From Adineta vaga (taxonomy: Eukaryota > Rotifera): a stretch of 64,000 nt of DNA. The position numbers and the translations under genes are program-made. The notes under the pieces were generated by a model. That model saw only the letters and a program-made list of their open reading frames with translations, was not told the origin of the DNA and did not search any database. Shown piece after piece: positions 22,574 through 34,818 of the stretch. Position 1 is the stretch's first letter; each line of letters begins with the position of its first letter. The DNA lies in contig CP075492.1 of the NCBI GenBank assembly GCA_021613535.1, positions 13,640,001 to 13,704,000 on the forward strand, given 5' to 3'.

Positions 22574-24464
22574 GCTCGATCTACTTTCGAATATTTCAAA
22601 GAGTGTAATTACAAAATCGCTAAAGATTGGCAATGTTAAAAAGGAGGATCTTTTGATGATATATATTTACTTACGAGAGACTTACAAATTATAGTCTGAT
22701 GAGAAGAAAAGACATGGTACATTCAAGGACTTTTTTTCATTCTTTATATAGTTAGAAGTATATAAAGAAAAAGGAACTATAGTCTCACATATAAGTGATC
22801 TATCTATAGTGACAAAAGTACACAACCAAGTTATCTGTAACTGCTGAAAAGAAATATTGAGGATGTAGGATATTAATATAGTCTATAGCGGCAAGGATAA
22901 GGCATCACACATATTGATAATTTCATTGGCAATCTTATAAAATATAAAAACAGGTCACATTATTATTTGTCTTCTAAACTTTTCAGCAAAGTGAGTAAAT
23001 AAAAATTGGAAAATACAGAAGTTTTTCTCGTTTTCTTTGTTTGTTGAATAACTCGAAAGAGAGTTCAACTAAGTCAGTAAACCTAAAGCATTGACCTTTT
23101 ATTCAGACATTTAAAGAAATCTTCGACATAATGAAACTATCCGTACGATGTAAGAGTTATCAATAATTTTCTGCAACTTTCTTCTACAATGGAATAGAAA
23201 ATTATTGATATTGATCATTCATTTTAGATAAAAATCTACAAGAATGAGTAATTCGTCAGCAAATAATTTAGAATCAGCACAGATTGATAAAATAAAAAAT
23301 AATATGCTCTTTTCAAGCTCATTGATCTTTCTCGCCGTATGTATACCCTACCGGTTTGCGTCATCTTTGGCTACATTACCGCTCATCTACGTATATGTTT
23401 TGTCGGGTATTGGTATTGGTTTTCAAATCACTCCATTCTATTATATATCGAATGTTTCACCTGCTTTGATTATCTGTTTTATATGGTTGGTTCTTGTTTA
23501 GATCGTTCTTTATTATCATCTTGAAATACTCGTCGAATAATATTAATTATGACGCTTTGTATCTTATTTGATCGAAATATATTTCGCATGATAATCGTTC
23601 AAGTGACCTTACTTCTTCTATGTTCATTGCCTATTTTCGTATTTCACTTGTACTCAAACCTTACACTAAGACGACGATAAAAAGTAATGTGTACGCCGTT
23701 CAGTAGAAAATTTAATCTTGAAAAAGTATGTTCATTTTACAACTAGTCGTCATTTCCGGAAAATATTGAAGAATTTGATCAACTGTTTTGTTTTGCATGT
23801 CTTTCGAAGAGAGCAAAAAAAGATCACGTATTTATGAAATAGACAAGAGAGAGAGAGAGGTCTATTCAAAAAGATGTCCATCACTTCTCTTCGTACATGA
23901 AGAACGTTATTAACTATTGGTGTAGATTTAGAAGTTATTTGCAGGAGCGTCATTACCCCCTTCTTTGCCCGTTTACATTTAAATTGATGCCATATACTAA
24001 ATTGTGCACTCATATTCAAATTCAAATGACATAATTCATTCTTTTTTTTTTCTCTTTTCATAACATCCATATAGTAGTATACGAATAGAAGGTGAAAGAA
24101 AAAAAAAGTATGACATTTTAGAACTATTACATCACGACACATACATGCGACATTTTTCTCTATGTACATTCATCAAACAAAAAAAACCTCATTATTATGT
24201 AGGCCAGCGTCTCTTCCTTTCTTGAAAGGACGGATTTTTTTTATAGGAAGAAAAAAAAATGCCTTATTATTATTTCCTTACGTAAGAAGAAAGTGAATAA
24301 GTTCACCTTTTTTTTTTCATTCATTCAAGAACGTATTTCTGTACGAGGTAAAAGAAGAAGAAGAAGGCATATGTTCAAAACTATAAAATAGATACATATC
24401 TTTCTTCATGTAATAAAATCTATTTTAGATTTTCAAACTGATTGATTTATAAAACAAAGACAAG
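22574..24464. other. Long AT-rich interval with at most one small candidate gene
   Basis: Holds the promoter side of the FG-GAP gene, a weak 85-codon candidate at 23244-23501, a GA-rich tract near 23845 and several poly-T/poly-A tracts around 24030-24330. I see no other gene. Confidence 0.4.
23244..23501 (+). CDS. Hypothetical small membrane protein (weak)
   Basis: An 85-codon frame from an ATG in reasonable context (AAGAATGAG). It has a polar N-terminus of ~24 residues followed by three hydrophobic stretches. I do not recognise it. A GTATGT at about 23338 and TTTAG at about 23501 could instead define an intron, which would remove most of the frame. It may be spurious. Confidence 0.25.
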   Translation: MSNSSANNLESAQIDKIKNNMLFSSSLIFLAVCIPYRFASSLATLPLIYVYVLSGIGIGFQITPFYYISNVSPALIICFIWLVLV

Positions 24465-24824
24465 ATGAAAGGTAAACTGAATGCGATACATTTTGAAAAG
24501 AAGAGATTATATTTCAAATAATCTAAAATATTTATCTATTATCTATTAGAACCGCCAGAATCTATTATATTATACAATGACGTTCAGCCGACACCAAAGA
24601 AAATTATTAAGCGTCCAAGTAGTGAAAGCATACATTCTGGTTATTTTGCTATCATAAGTGCCAGTCTTGGTTTTATATGTCTTATTCCTGCTATTATTTT
24701 TACACTCACTGGTGCTGCAAGTCTCAGTGATGGTGATAATGGTCGTCTTATTGCTGGTATTGTTCTATTTGGTTTTTCTATTACGCTTATTATTCTAGCT
24801 TTTCTTATATGTTGTTTAAAATAG
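24465..24824 (+). CDS. Small two-TM membrane protein, 93 residues, two exons
   Basis: Exon 1 is only 7 nt (24465-24471, ATG AAA G). A GTAAAC donor and CTATTAG acceptor lead to exon 2, 24550-24824, which is open for 91 codons. The product has a polar N-terminal ~35 residues with PTPKKIIKRPSSES, TM1 (FAIISASLGFICLIPAIIF), a short loop (ASLSDGDNGR) and TM2 (LIAGIVLFGFSITLIILAFLICC) ending LK. The loop Asp-rich turn and the hydrophobicity pattern are clearly protein-like. The family is not recognised. The minus-strand frame opposite (24641-24835) is a shadow. Confidence 0.6.
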
Positions 24825-25198
24825 ATCAAAAACAAAATTCTTGTATTGTAGTATAATAAAGAATGGCATTATATTGTCATCAAATCTTTTCAAATTCACT
24901 TCTTTTAATGCTATAAAATATGAAACAGTATTCTTTTTTTATTTCTCTTTAACATACTATGATCGTGAAATGATGAATTCATTCATCATCTTATTGACTA
25001 CCATCGAGTTGTGGTTTGAATAGATCGTATGTGGTTAAAAAAAAGCCCGTGGAGAAGTATTTTTGAAAATTTATTTCGGTATTAATAAGAAAAATAGTTC
25101 GATACTTAATTAATGTTTGCAGAAGAAGACGTTATTGGAAGAATTGAAAAAGATCTATCGAGCATATACTAAGGATTGAAATGTAGAGAAAACAAATG
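24825..25198. other. Intergenic, AT-rich
   Basis: A 60-codon plus-strand frame here lacks any motif. No supported feature. Confidence 0.4.
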
Positions 25199-25471
25199 CT
25201 ATATGAATAATATTCCGTTGTAAAGAGTATCCGAGGCAGCTGCAAATCGACTTGCTTTCACTCGTGAAGCTCTGGCTGAACGTCGAGCATGACTTTCATT
25301 AATTTTCACAGTGCCAAAAGCTGTTGGAACTCTCACTGAGAATTTGTCTTTGGTACTTCTGGATTCACCTGCAGCTACTTCATATGTTGATCCAATTGCT
25401 CGACTAGATCGCACCTTTGCTGAATGATGACGTACCAATGGGTAATGTCCATCATCACAACAGAAACTCAT
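25199..25471 (-). CDS. Hypothetical 90-residue basic protein
   Basis: An uninterrupted frame from ATG 25471 to the stop at 25199. The product is Ser/Arg/Ala-rich and basic, with two Cys near the N-terminus (MSFCCDDGHYP), no signal peptide and no TM. Base composition is more GC-balanced than the surrounding spacer, which favours a real gene. The family is not recognised. Confidence 0.4.
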   Translation of the reverse strand: MSFCCDDGHYPLVRHHSAKVRSSRAIGSTYEVAAGESRSTKDKFSVRVPTAFGTVKINESHARRSARASRVKASRFAAASDTLYNGILFI

Positions 25472-25717
25472 TTTTAACGAAACTTGAATAAATATGGAGA
25501 GAACTATTCGAAAACGATAGTGAAATAGTAAACTTTTTTTCTTTCTTTATATATCTTTCGACAAAAACAAACAATTATTTTTTCTACTATGACATCAAAT
25601 GATACGAATGTAATAACAAATAAAATATTTTTATTGTATCTTCAAGTAACGAAATATTGCTGACGCACGAAATCAAATCGAATGAAAGAACACTTGAAGC
25701 GTATCTTGAGGTTTTAG
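25472..25717. other. Intergenic spacer upstream of the 90-residue minus-strand gene
   Basis: AT-rich spacer with no recognisable feature. The telomere-like tract begins just beyond it. Confidence 0.4.
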
Positions 25718-25763
25718 GTCTCGTTGAGAGTATAGTGTTTCATCCACCCTCACCCACACCCTC
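25718..25763 (-). repeat. Telomere-like G-rich tract with CTATACTCTCA core
   Basis: Read on the minus strand: GGGTGTGGGTGAGGGTGG, then ACTATACTCTCA. The G-rich part resembles the bdelloid TGTGGG telomere repeat, and the core is shared with the element at 52548-52595. It abuts the stop codon of the truncated GPCR gene. Confidence 0.65.
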
Positions 25764-26483
25764 AAGAACTTAACGATAGTAATTGAAGTGTCATACGACG
25801 GAATTTACGCCATTCAATTATTTGATGTAGTCGATGCTTTTGTCGAATTATTCGCATTACCACTCCAATGTTACATATTATGATTACGAATGTTGGAAGG
25901 ATATTATGTCCAACCAGATCCCAAAGACTCAACCATGTCACATAAAAAAAACAAACACCACCACAATAATTATCAAAGATATTTTCACATGGTGGAAAAC
26001 TACAGCGATTAAATAAAATACAAATGTATAGATGATCAAATATATTGGTGGAATGTAATGAAATAGAATTTGGTTTATTTTCTTATTGAAAAAATTTCTC
26101 TGAAATATCAGAAGATGTCGTTCAATCGATAGCCAAGCTAGTAGCATGGGTGTTGCGGCAAAACATGAAGAATCGATATAACGCCAGAAATAACAGAATT
26201 TAGGAGATGCTGACCAAACTTCTCCAGTACGTAATTGATCTATGTATACTGGAATTTCAAATAATTGAGATAGAAGTATAATTAGTATAAGAGCTATGAT
26301 TGAACGATTGTGAATACTATTTCGACATTGATGATCCGTTAGACAGATGATTATTATTGACAACGAACAAATGATAGCTGGAATATCTAGTAGAAGATAT
26401 AACAAAAATCGGGCGAGATAAGGAAATTCAAAATGATTATAATTCGGAACTTCAAAATCACTGGAATTTGACGTTGAGTTCAT
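25762..26483 (-). pseudogene. GPCR gene, frameshifted and truncated after TM5
   Basis: From ATG 26483 the frame encodes an N-glycosylation-rich N-terminus and TM1-TM4 of a rotifer-type GPCR (WLSIERHLLIF after TM3 replaces DRY). Around 26009-26013 the frame is broken by one missing nucleotide in a T run (minus strand). The correct frame then continues with FPPCENIFDNYCGGVC, TM5 and the basic third loop ending LQLLSLSS. It stops at TGA 25764-25762, exactly where a telomere-like G-rich tract starts, so TM6, TM7 and the tail are missing. The truncation is a real structural break; the 1-nt shift could be an assembly error. Confidence 0.75.
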
Positions 26484-27022
26484 CTTTCAGGACCACAGTT
26501 CTTATCTCACTGTTTGTATAAAAGTCGCAAAAGAAATAAGAAGATTAAATAAAAAGTATAAGAGAAATTCTAACTTCAAAAGTCAGAAACATTGAATTCC
26601 GTTTATTTCTTAGACACAATTTTCATAATTAAGAGCTGCGTAAGTACTTTCTTCACAAGGAACAGATTTGTTAATTAGAATCAGGAAATGAACTTTTCGT
26701 TTAGCATCAACATCGTTTATGTGTCTATAAATAGAAGTCTTCTCTTTCTTATGGAAATATTCAGATGTATCTTTGAGATTCGATAAAGAAAAAAACTGTC
26801 CACAGAGATCTTTTTATTTTATTTTTTTATTCCTAGATGCATGATTTTATAGTTAGTAAAAATCTGATGCCCATATTTAATAATATTGATGAACTATTAT
26901 GAAAATGCTGATATCTGTATCTATCATCATAAATCGTGCACATCGAAAAGATTTCTAATGATAATGATGACAAACAAATAAGCAATAGTTTGAATGATCT
27001 TTTCTTATTTTCCTCACACACG
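26484..27022. other. Intergenic, AT-rich
   Basis: The region between the truncated GPCR gene and the SAP-domain gene. A 65-codon minus frame at 26833-27030 has no motif. Nothing supported. Confidence 0.4.
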
Positions 27023-27493
27023 CTAAACAATTAAATTGAGACTTTCATAAAAAACAAAAGTTTCTTTTTCACATGCATCTGTAGAATAATTACATCGAAT
27101 AAATGAATCACCTTCACGAAAACCACTTGGATAGCCAGGACAATAGAATTTCGATTCATCTTTTCGACGATGTAAACGTCTTTTCAATCGGCCAAATTTA
27201 CATCTGGGACAGCGAGGATATCCACCATGTTTGACCAAGTAAAGAATTCGAGAAATAAGTTCACTTTTATTTCCAAATGGATTTTGATGATTAAATCGAA
27301 GAATGTCTTTAAGAACTGGTACTGTCAATGCATTTAATTGCACACGGAGTGACGGTGGTTTGTCTGATTGAATTTTCTGTTTCTTGGATGTTCGATGCTG
27401 TTGTTTTTTTTCATCATTATCAACATCTTCTTCATTATCAGGATCATAGGGCGAATCTCGTTCGTCGTAGTGAACTCTCTTTCTCAATGACAT
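27023..27493 (-). CDS. SAP-domain protein with a PADR1-like zinc module
   Basis: An intronless frame of 156 codons from ATG 27493 (an in-frame ATG 33 nt upstream is possible). The N-terminus is very charged (DNEEDVDNDEKKQQ, SKKQK), likely nuclear. A SAP motif follows (PVLKDILRFNHQNPFGNKSELISRI), the helix-turn-helix fold that binds DNA. The C-terminal ~60 residues have the CxxC..C..C arrangement (YPRCPRCKFG, YCPGYP, FIRCNYS) seen in the PADR1/zinc-3 region of PARP1. No catalytic domain is present, so it may be a DNA-break or chromatin adaptor, or a relative of the PARP N-terminal region. Confidence 0.6.
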   Translation of the reverse strand: MSLRKRVHYDERDSPYDPDNEEDVDNDEKKQQHRTSKKQKIQSDKPPSLRVQLNALTVPVLKDILRFNHQNPFGNKSELISRILYLVKHGGYPRCPRCKFGRLKRRLHRRKDESKFYCPGYPSGFREGDSFIRCNYSTDACEKETFVFYESLNLIV

Positions 27494-27656
27494 GATTGTT
27501 ATGGCGCAATTGTTGTGCAATTCCAATTTAAATACTCTCGCATTTTCTTATCACTGTAGAAAGAGAGAAAAAAGACAAAAAAAAATATAGTTATACTTAT
27601 CTCATATTTATTATATTTGTTAAGAAGTAATATGCAAAAATTACATTACAGAAAAA

Positions 27657-29140
27657 TTAAATAGCGTGTGCATTATTTTCAATAATAGTTGCTTGTGAAT
27701 TCATTGTTGAGGATGGAATTGATATGTTGAATGTAGGTTTTAAATGCCATTCTTGACAAGGTAATGCATTTAATCGTGTCATTCGTTTCCACATCAATCC
27801 GATCCATATGAAACCAAGAATAAAACAAATACAAACTTCAATAGAATATTCATATAGTTTTGGTAACCAATTTGAAATATATAAAACTGATGTTGATGAC
27901 AGATTTTGACCAAGATTAGAGATTGCTGCTAATAATGTCATATAAGTAGAAGCAATTCTCGGTTCACTAACACGTGCATAAATTCCAATTCGTGAAACTG
28001 TGATAATATAAACAAATGTTTCATTCAAACAGATAAAAACGATCAGCAATGGATAATAATATGATGTATGAAGAAGTTGTGGTGTAAAAAAGATATAAGT
28101 AGCCAAGAAAATTCCGGCAAATAAACGTGGAATATATCCTCGTGCAAACCATAAGAACGGATGTGTTATTCCACTCATACATAATGGTACAAGAATATGT
28201 ACAACAAGTAATGGAAGATTCATCAAAGCGATTGTATCACGTCCAATTCCATATCTAAACAGAAATAAAAAGAAAGAAATAGATGAAAAGATGAAATAAC
28301 ATACTCCATTAAAGTTAAATTTGTCATATAATAAGTAGCAGCAAAACCAACATTGAAAGTTAATAAGATCAATGCAAATTGATAAACACACTTTTTCTTT
28401 AGTAATTTCAAAATATCCATATAAGTTTCAAATAAATTTCATTTCATTTCTTGTTCATTATTTTCTTCTTTATTCGAATGTTTTTGCCAAAAGATGACTG
28501 CAGCAATAATAAAACTAATAAGAATAAAGACAATTCCCCAAAAGAATGTAAATTGTTGAAGAGTGAATAATCCATGAGGACGAGAAGGCAAAGATAATGG
28601 TTGACGAACAAATTGATTTGTAAAATGTGCTGATTCAAATGTAATTAAGACGGTTGTACCAATACATCTTCCAATCATTTCACCAATGGCTTGACAAGTC
28701 GATGACCATTGTGGATTTGAAGTTGTAAATAAAATAACAGACCATCCATCAACAACGATATCTTGTGTTGCAATAAGAAAATATAGAAAGAAAAAGATGA
28801 TTGTTAATGGCAGAACATGTAAATTGATTAACAGTGATTCAATATAAAATGAAAGAATAATAAGAATGATACCAATAAGTAATTGTGCAGGAACTAACCA
28901 TGTTTGTTGTCGACCACCAATACGTGGACTATAAATTGAATCAATCAATGGTGCCCAGAGAATTTTGAAACTAAATGGATAAGCAACCCAACTGAATGTT
29001 CCTTGTTCTTTCCATGATGCATTATACGATGCTAAATACAATGGAATCGATAGAGTAAAACCTTGAATAAATCCTTGTAAAGTATAAAGAATAAGAATTA
29101 GAACAATACGCCAAATTAGTAAACTTCGTGGAACAATCAT
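27657..29140 (-). CDS. SLC33A1: Acetyl-CoA transporter family (SLC33A1-like), one frame break
   Basis: Exon 1 runs 29140-28305 and exon 2 28254-27657, with a 50-nt intron (GTATGT..TTTAG). Exon 1 has a 1-nt frame break near 28436, where one extra T in AAATTTATTTG shifts the frame; both sides are clearly the same protein. Family features are FSFKILWAPLIDSIY and GRRQ-like GGRQQTWLVPAQ in the first half, LIATQDIVVDGW at the centre, and ~12 hydrophobic segments. SLC33A1/AT-1 moves acetyl-CoA into the ER lumen for acetylation of gangliosides and proteins. The total is ~480 residues, slightly shorter than vertebrate forms. Whether the frame break is real is unknown. Confidence 0.85.
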
Positions 29141-29640
29141 CTAATGTTATATTTGATTGTAAAAAAGTACTATTGTTACTTTGAAATAGTTTCAAATTTC
29201 GATGATATTCAAACAGAATGAAAAGAAATGAATTGTTCGATTGAATGTTGTTGCCTGAGAAATGATAGAAGTGGCGTATATTGATGTGACATGGACGACA
29301 TATAGGATCAGAGAAAAGTGACTGTGACTTTTTCTTTTCTCTTTCTGTCTCTCTCGGTATATAGGATTATATGTAAACAAAGATGAAAAAGAAAGAATTG
29401 AATTGACAATATCCTATTTCATATCGTTGCTTAGTTTTTAATCGTATTTGTGAAAATAGAAATAGGTAATTGATGTTTATAAACGTCATTCTAATCGAGA
29501 TAATAAGATTAGTTTTTTTTTATCAAAAACGAAAGATTGATTAATTGATAATATAGATTATGGAAATATATTTTAAAATGACAAGAATTGAAGAAAGAAA
29601 ACTCGGAGTAAATATACAGTTTTCATTTCATTTCGAAACG
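29141..29640. promoter_or_regulatory. Divergent promoter region
   Basis: This 500-bp interval separates the start of the transporter gene (minus) from the start of the SUEL/CUB gene (plus) and must contain both promoters. It is AT-rich, with a TATATAG at about 29361. No other feature is seen. Confidence 0.4.
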
Positions 29641-32600
29641 ATGTTTCAAATCATTTATTATATTCTTTTTATTTTTCAATGGTTTCATTTAATTTATGGA
29701 CAAAATTTTCTTTCCATGCCACCACAAGATTCTTGTGTGTCAACAAATATGACTCTTCGTTGTCCAAATTATTATGTTGTAATTATCACTAAGGCTCTAT
29801 ATGGTGTGACTCAAACTTCTAATTCATGTCAATATTCACATGATGATTGTCTAGTTGATACTATGAATACCATATTATGTCCAAATGATGTCCATGAATG
29901 TGTTATTTACGCAGCACAAGAACCATTAATACACTGTAATAATCAATCGAGCAATTATCTTCATATAGAATATGATTGTGTTCCATTATGGATGAATGAT
30001 CCAGGAGATGAGTATAATATGTGTGAAAATGATAACATTATAACGAATAATCATGGAAGGATAACATCTCCTGGTTATTCACATTACTTTCAAACAACTG
30101 AAACGGAATGTTCTCGTACTATACTTGTTCCAAATGATAAAATACTTCGTTTATGGTTAACTGACTTGTATATTGGAACAGCAGGTATAGATTGTTCAAA
30201 AGATTATGTTGCTGTTGTTGATCGTCATGATATACGATGGCAATGCGGTTTAAAACGATATTCTTATCCACTTTTATATTCATCAACAGTTATGATTCGA
30301 TATTTCGCTTCAACTAAATCGGTCATGTATCGTGGAATGAGAATGTATTTCGAAATTATTGATCGTTCATCTGATAATACTTATCGAAGTTCAAACGGAA
30401 CAACAACAATGACATCTACTGTGCAAAGTTTTCAATTGTGTAAAGGTAAAAAATTCTCTATGTCATAATCGATTTTAAATCTTCTTTTTCTCATTAGGTC
30501 AATCATATACACTCCAATGTCTGAATAATTAATTGTAGTTGTACGAAAAAATATCTATGGTGTTACTCATTCTAATCAATGTGAAGATTATAATATAACG
30601 CAACATTGTTTACTGACAACAGAACCAACATTTTCTTGTCGTCAACGTTGTACATATTTGTACACAGGTAATCGAGCTATTCCATCGTGTGAAAATAGAA
30701 TTGCTACTTATCTTTATGTTAAATATCATTGTATGCCAATAAATACTGAACTTGTATTACCGAATATTTCATGTCCAATAGATAACTCAAAAATGTTACT
30801 AGAAATTAATCGACAAGGTCGATTTCAAAGTTATGATTATCCAAATTTGAAGAATATGAATTGTACATATCGATTAAGAACAAAACCTGGTCATATCATG
30901 CATATCTATGCAATTGATATTAGTTTAAATGATTTCTTCTCGAATTGTACTCAAAATAAATTATCATTGATTGAAGATGGTGAGATTGATGGAAGTGATT
31001 TTTGTGAAGAACGATCACAAAAACTAATCTATTCAACTCGTTCAAATGAAATCGATCTACATTATATAGTCACTGATGATCGTTTATTTACATCCCATGG
31101 GGTTCATTTGTATATTGAAAGTCAACCTGATGCATCAATGACTGTACGTGAAAAACGTGAACATGATTTATGTTTTAATAGTTCACTGAATTATTCATGT
31201 CCAATTGGTTATACATTTATGATTACTAGTGCTTTTTATGGCATAATGAATAAAATATTCAATCAATGTAGATTCATGCCAGGTGATTGTATTGAAGATA
31301 CATTATCCACAATAAATCAATGTCAAAATGATCAATCGACTTGTTTTCTTTCATATATGACTAAACGTCGATTGAGTTCATGTTCAGATAAATATGGTGA
31401 TTATTTACATGTAATGAGTGAATGTGTACCAAGTAAACCTCATGAAGTTATGTCATCATTAAAAGTCTACAATATTTGTGAAACAAATGATACTATTAGT
31501 GATATTAATGGAATTATCATTAGTCCAGGTTTCCCATCGTATGAAAGAACCAATGGTGAATGTAGACGATCGTTAGTTATTGCTAGAAAAGATCAAGTTT
31601 TGAAAATTTGGTTGAATGAAATAGATTTGTCATCGGATAATACTTCACATAATACTTGTAGCAAAGATTATCTAATGATCAATACTGCTTATGTTTATTG
31701 TGGTATTCATAAATTAGCTATGACACCTATTAGTGCATCGAAGATCGATATACAATATAGAGGTACAACATCATCAACTTCTTTCTATAAAGGCTTTAAA
31801 TTATATTTTGAATGGATTGAAAAGTCAACTAATATGACATATAATGATACTACATTATTATCAACAACAACATCTTTTAATATACCGATACCACTTTGGG
31901 CGCAAAATTTAGAACTTTCACCAATATTATCTGCTCATATTTGTTTTGGATCATCCTATACTTTGCAATGTCCTCGACAATCTGATTATGTTCTTTCAAT
32001 CATTTACACAAGTTATGGCGTTAGTGGTACGGGTTTATGTAAAGTTCCAGAACCGAATCATTGCCAACAACAAGTTTCATTAAATTTAACTTGTACATAC
32101 TCATGTTTGATCGAATATTATACTCCACAAACAATTGCACAATGTACATTTCAAAATGCTGATTATATTACAATAGATTATGAATGTATTCCAACCCGTT
32201 TACCTAAGGACAAAAATCCTATTGATATTTGTGCACCATATTCATCCAACGATACGTTTAATACGAGTACAGATGTAATGATGATGATTAGTCCAAACTA
32301 TCCGACATTAAATAGTACACATAATTGTTCGAAAAGAATTGAAACATTGCCAGGTAAATTATGGATGATCTACCTCGTTGATTTATCTTTGGAAGGACGA
32401 AATGATCTCAACACGTGTAATATCACTTCATTGACTACTTACGATGGACATGATGAAATAATTCAATGTGGTTTAAAACAACTCACGTTAATGCATGTTA
32501 GTTGTTCACATTTTATTGAATTTAAATTTGTTTCAAATAGTCAAGCATTTAATTATCGTGGTTTTGAAGTCTTTTTATATACGATTAATGCACCAAATGA

Positions 32601-34387
32601 TTGGTCATATCAACTCACTAATCTAATGGACCACGGCAGCACCAATAAGAACAACGCGAGATACAACAGAACTAGTAACGATCGGTTCTAATCTAGTTAG
32701 TACACCAATTAGACAAATAATATCATGCATTTCACAGTCTATAATCATGCATTGTGATCAACCTGATTATGTTCTTATTCTACATGAAGTAGCATTTGCT
32801 GCCAGTAAAAATAGCAGTTGTGCTTATTCAAATCACGATTGTTTTGAAGATTGTACTGCTTTATATCATTTCTGTTCTGGCAGATCCATATGTAATATAT
32901 CTTCGCCTGAGACTGTATTAAACTCGTGCAATAATTTCTTGGCAAATTATTTACATATCAAATATCAATGTATTCCTACTCGACCTAAATCGTATTTCAA
33001 CATATGTTCATCAATGAACAAAGTTCATACTGTTGATGGTGGAATTATCGTTTCATCACTGAATTACACATCCGCATCTAAACAATGTCGAATACAATTG
33101 CATTCAAAAAACTTCTCATCAAGTCAAGGTTACCGAGCATTCAAAGTTTATCTACTGAACATGAATTTACCAGGTCGATCAAATATATCTAATCAAAATC
33201 GATATTGTGATGAAAATGATCCATTTGTAGAAATTGATGATTTTAATTCAAACAAAATACGTCTCTGTGGTACTTCTCTTACATATTATTTATTTGAAAC
33301 ATGTTCAAATATATTAGAAATTCGATATTACAACGTTCATATGAATATTAGTTCGATGCAATATGACGGTTTTGCAATTTATGTCGAATCAATTGAAAAT
33401 GATCAATGTCGTCTAACACCACCCATTGTTGTTACACATCAAATTGCTTGTATCAAACCACATGAACATATTCCAATTCAATTCAATTGTCCGAAAGGGT
33501 ATGGTCTTGTTTTCTTGAGATCATCTCATTTCATAACAATAAATCAATCTGATCAATGTGATGTAACTCAATCGATTTGTTCATATCTAAATATACAACC
33601 ACATACACAGTGCTCAGGTCAAGAATCATGTAGTTACATTTACAATACTTCGTCTTCATTACAATTGAATTCTTGTTCAAATCAACAACCAATTGCTACC
33701 GATTTCTATTATCAATGTCTGCCTATGTATCCATCTACAACATATCCTGTATACACACTATGTCGAGATAAACAGACGAATACTTCTATGGGATTTATTG
33801 AAACATATAACTATCCACATACTTACCAGTTTGGAATACAAAAATGTTCCTTGATAATATCATTACCAAATAATTCTAATCTGACGAATAGATATTCGAT
33901 TCATATTTATAGTATAAAAACATCCATACGCACTACTTCAATAGCGTGCATCGGTCAACTTGGCTTGCCATGATTTCATTATACTTGATGGTGATGAAAA
34001 TAGAACAAGTGCAGTTTTATGTGGAAATAGTAGTCGACCAAGTTTTCAATATCAAACAAATCAAAATCAAATCAAAATAACATTTCATATAGTAGATGAC
34101 ATATCTATCGTTGATTCTACTCTTTGGCAAGGTGCTCAATTATTTTTTATGATTGAACATCAAGATCTACCATCAACAACACAACAAATGATATCATCAT
34201 CTACTATTCAAAGTATGTTCTCGAAAATTAAATCTCTTTTCTAATTTCTTATCTTTTAGCATCAACTACTTCAGTGAAAGAAATTTTAATAAATTCAACA
34301 GTAAAATTCATTGATACAACTACAACATTTACTTCGACTTCGACATCGAGACCAAGTCAAGCACAGTATCTGAAACTAGTTCGATAG
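29641..34387 (+). CDS. Large secreted protein with six SUEL-lectin-like + CUB-like modules; three frame breaks
   Basis: Exon 1 is 29641-30445, exon 2 30498-34212 and exon 3 34260-34387. The ATG at 29641 starts a signal peptide (MFQIIYYILFIFQWFHLIYG). Six tandem units follow. Each has a SUEL/rhamnose-binding-lectin-like domain (opening LxC, middle YGV..C, end YLHIxYxC) and a CUB-like domain (SPGY/SPGF start, C..DY.., YRGF.hYFE end). Exon 3 adds a Thr/Ser-rich tail with no TM. Exon 2 is broken by single-nucleotide shifts near 30528-30533, 32628 and 33962, between stretches open for ~700 and ~410 codons. SUEL plus CUB combinations occur in metazoan adhesion and innate-recognition proteins. The binding target is unknown. 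Either assembly errors or a young pseudogene. Confidence 0.75.
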
Positions 34388-34818
34388 CAACGATCATTTC
34401 TAATCTAGATCATATGTTGTTGTTTTATTGTTTCGTTTTTTCTTCATTTGTCGCTTCTTAAAAACTACAGTTTTTTTTACAGAAATAAATGCATTAATAA
34501 CATAAGAATATAGCTTGAAATTAATTTTATCCTGTATATGATCACATATGTATATTTATTCAACAAAAAATATCAGTAATTATACCAGCTCTTATTCGAT
34601 CATATGATCGACGAATGACATTAATTTAATTTAATGAATTACATGCTGTTTATTTTAGAATTTGGGACAGAAATAGAACTTTGAAATATTCTTTACAATT
34701 TACTGTCTTCCTGTGATGGGCTCATTTCCCATTAAAATTTGATAATGATGTAGAAAATAAGGCGATCATTTGTATTTTCGCAAATACTCGTTGACTTCAA
34801 CTTCATTTGAACATTATC
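34388..34818. other. Intergenic, AT-rich
   Basis: Spacer between the SUEL/CUB gene and the GPCR. Nothing recognised. Confidence 0.4.
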
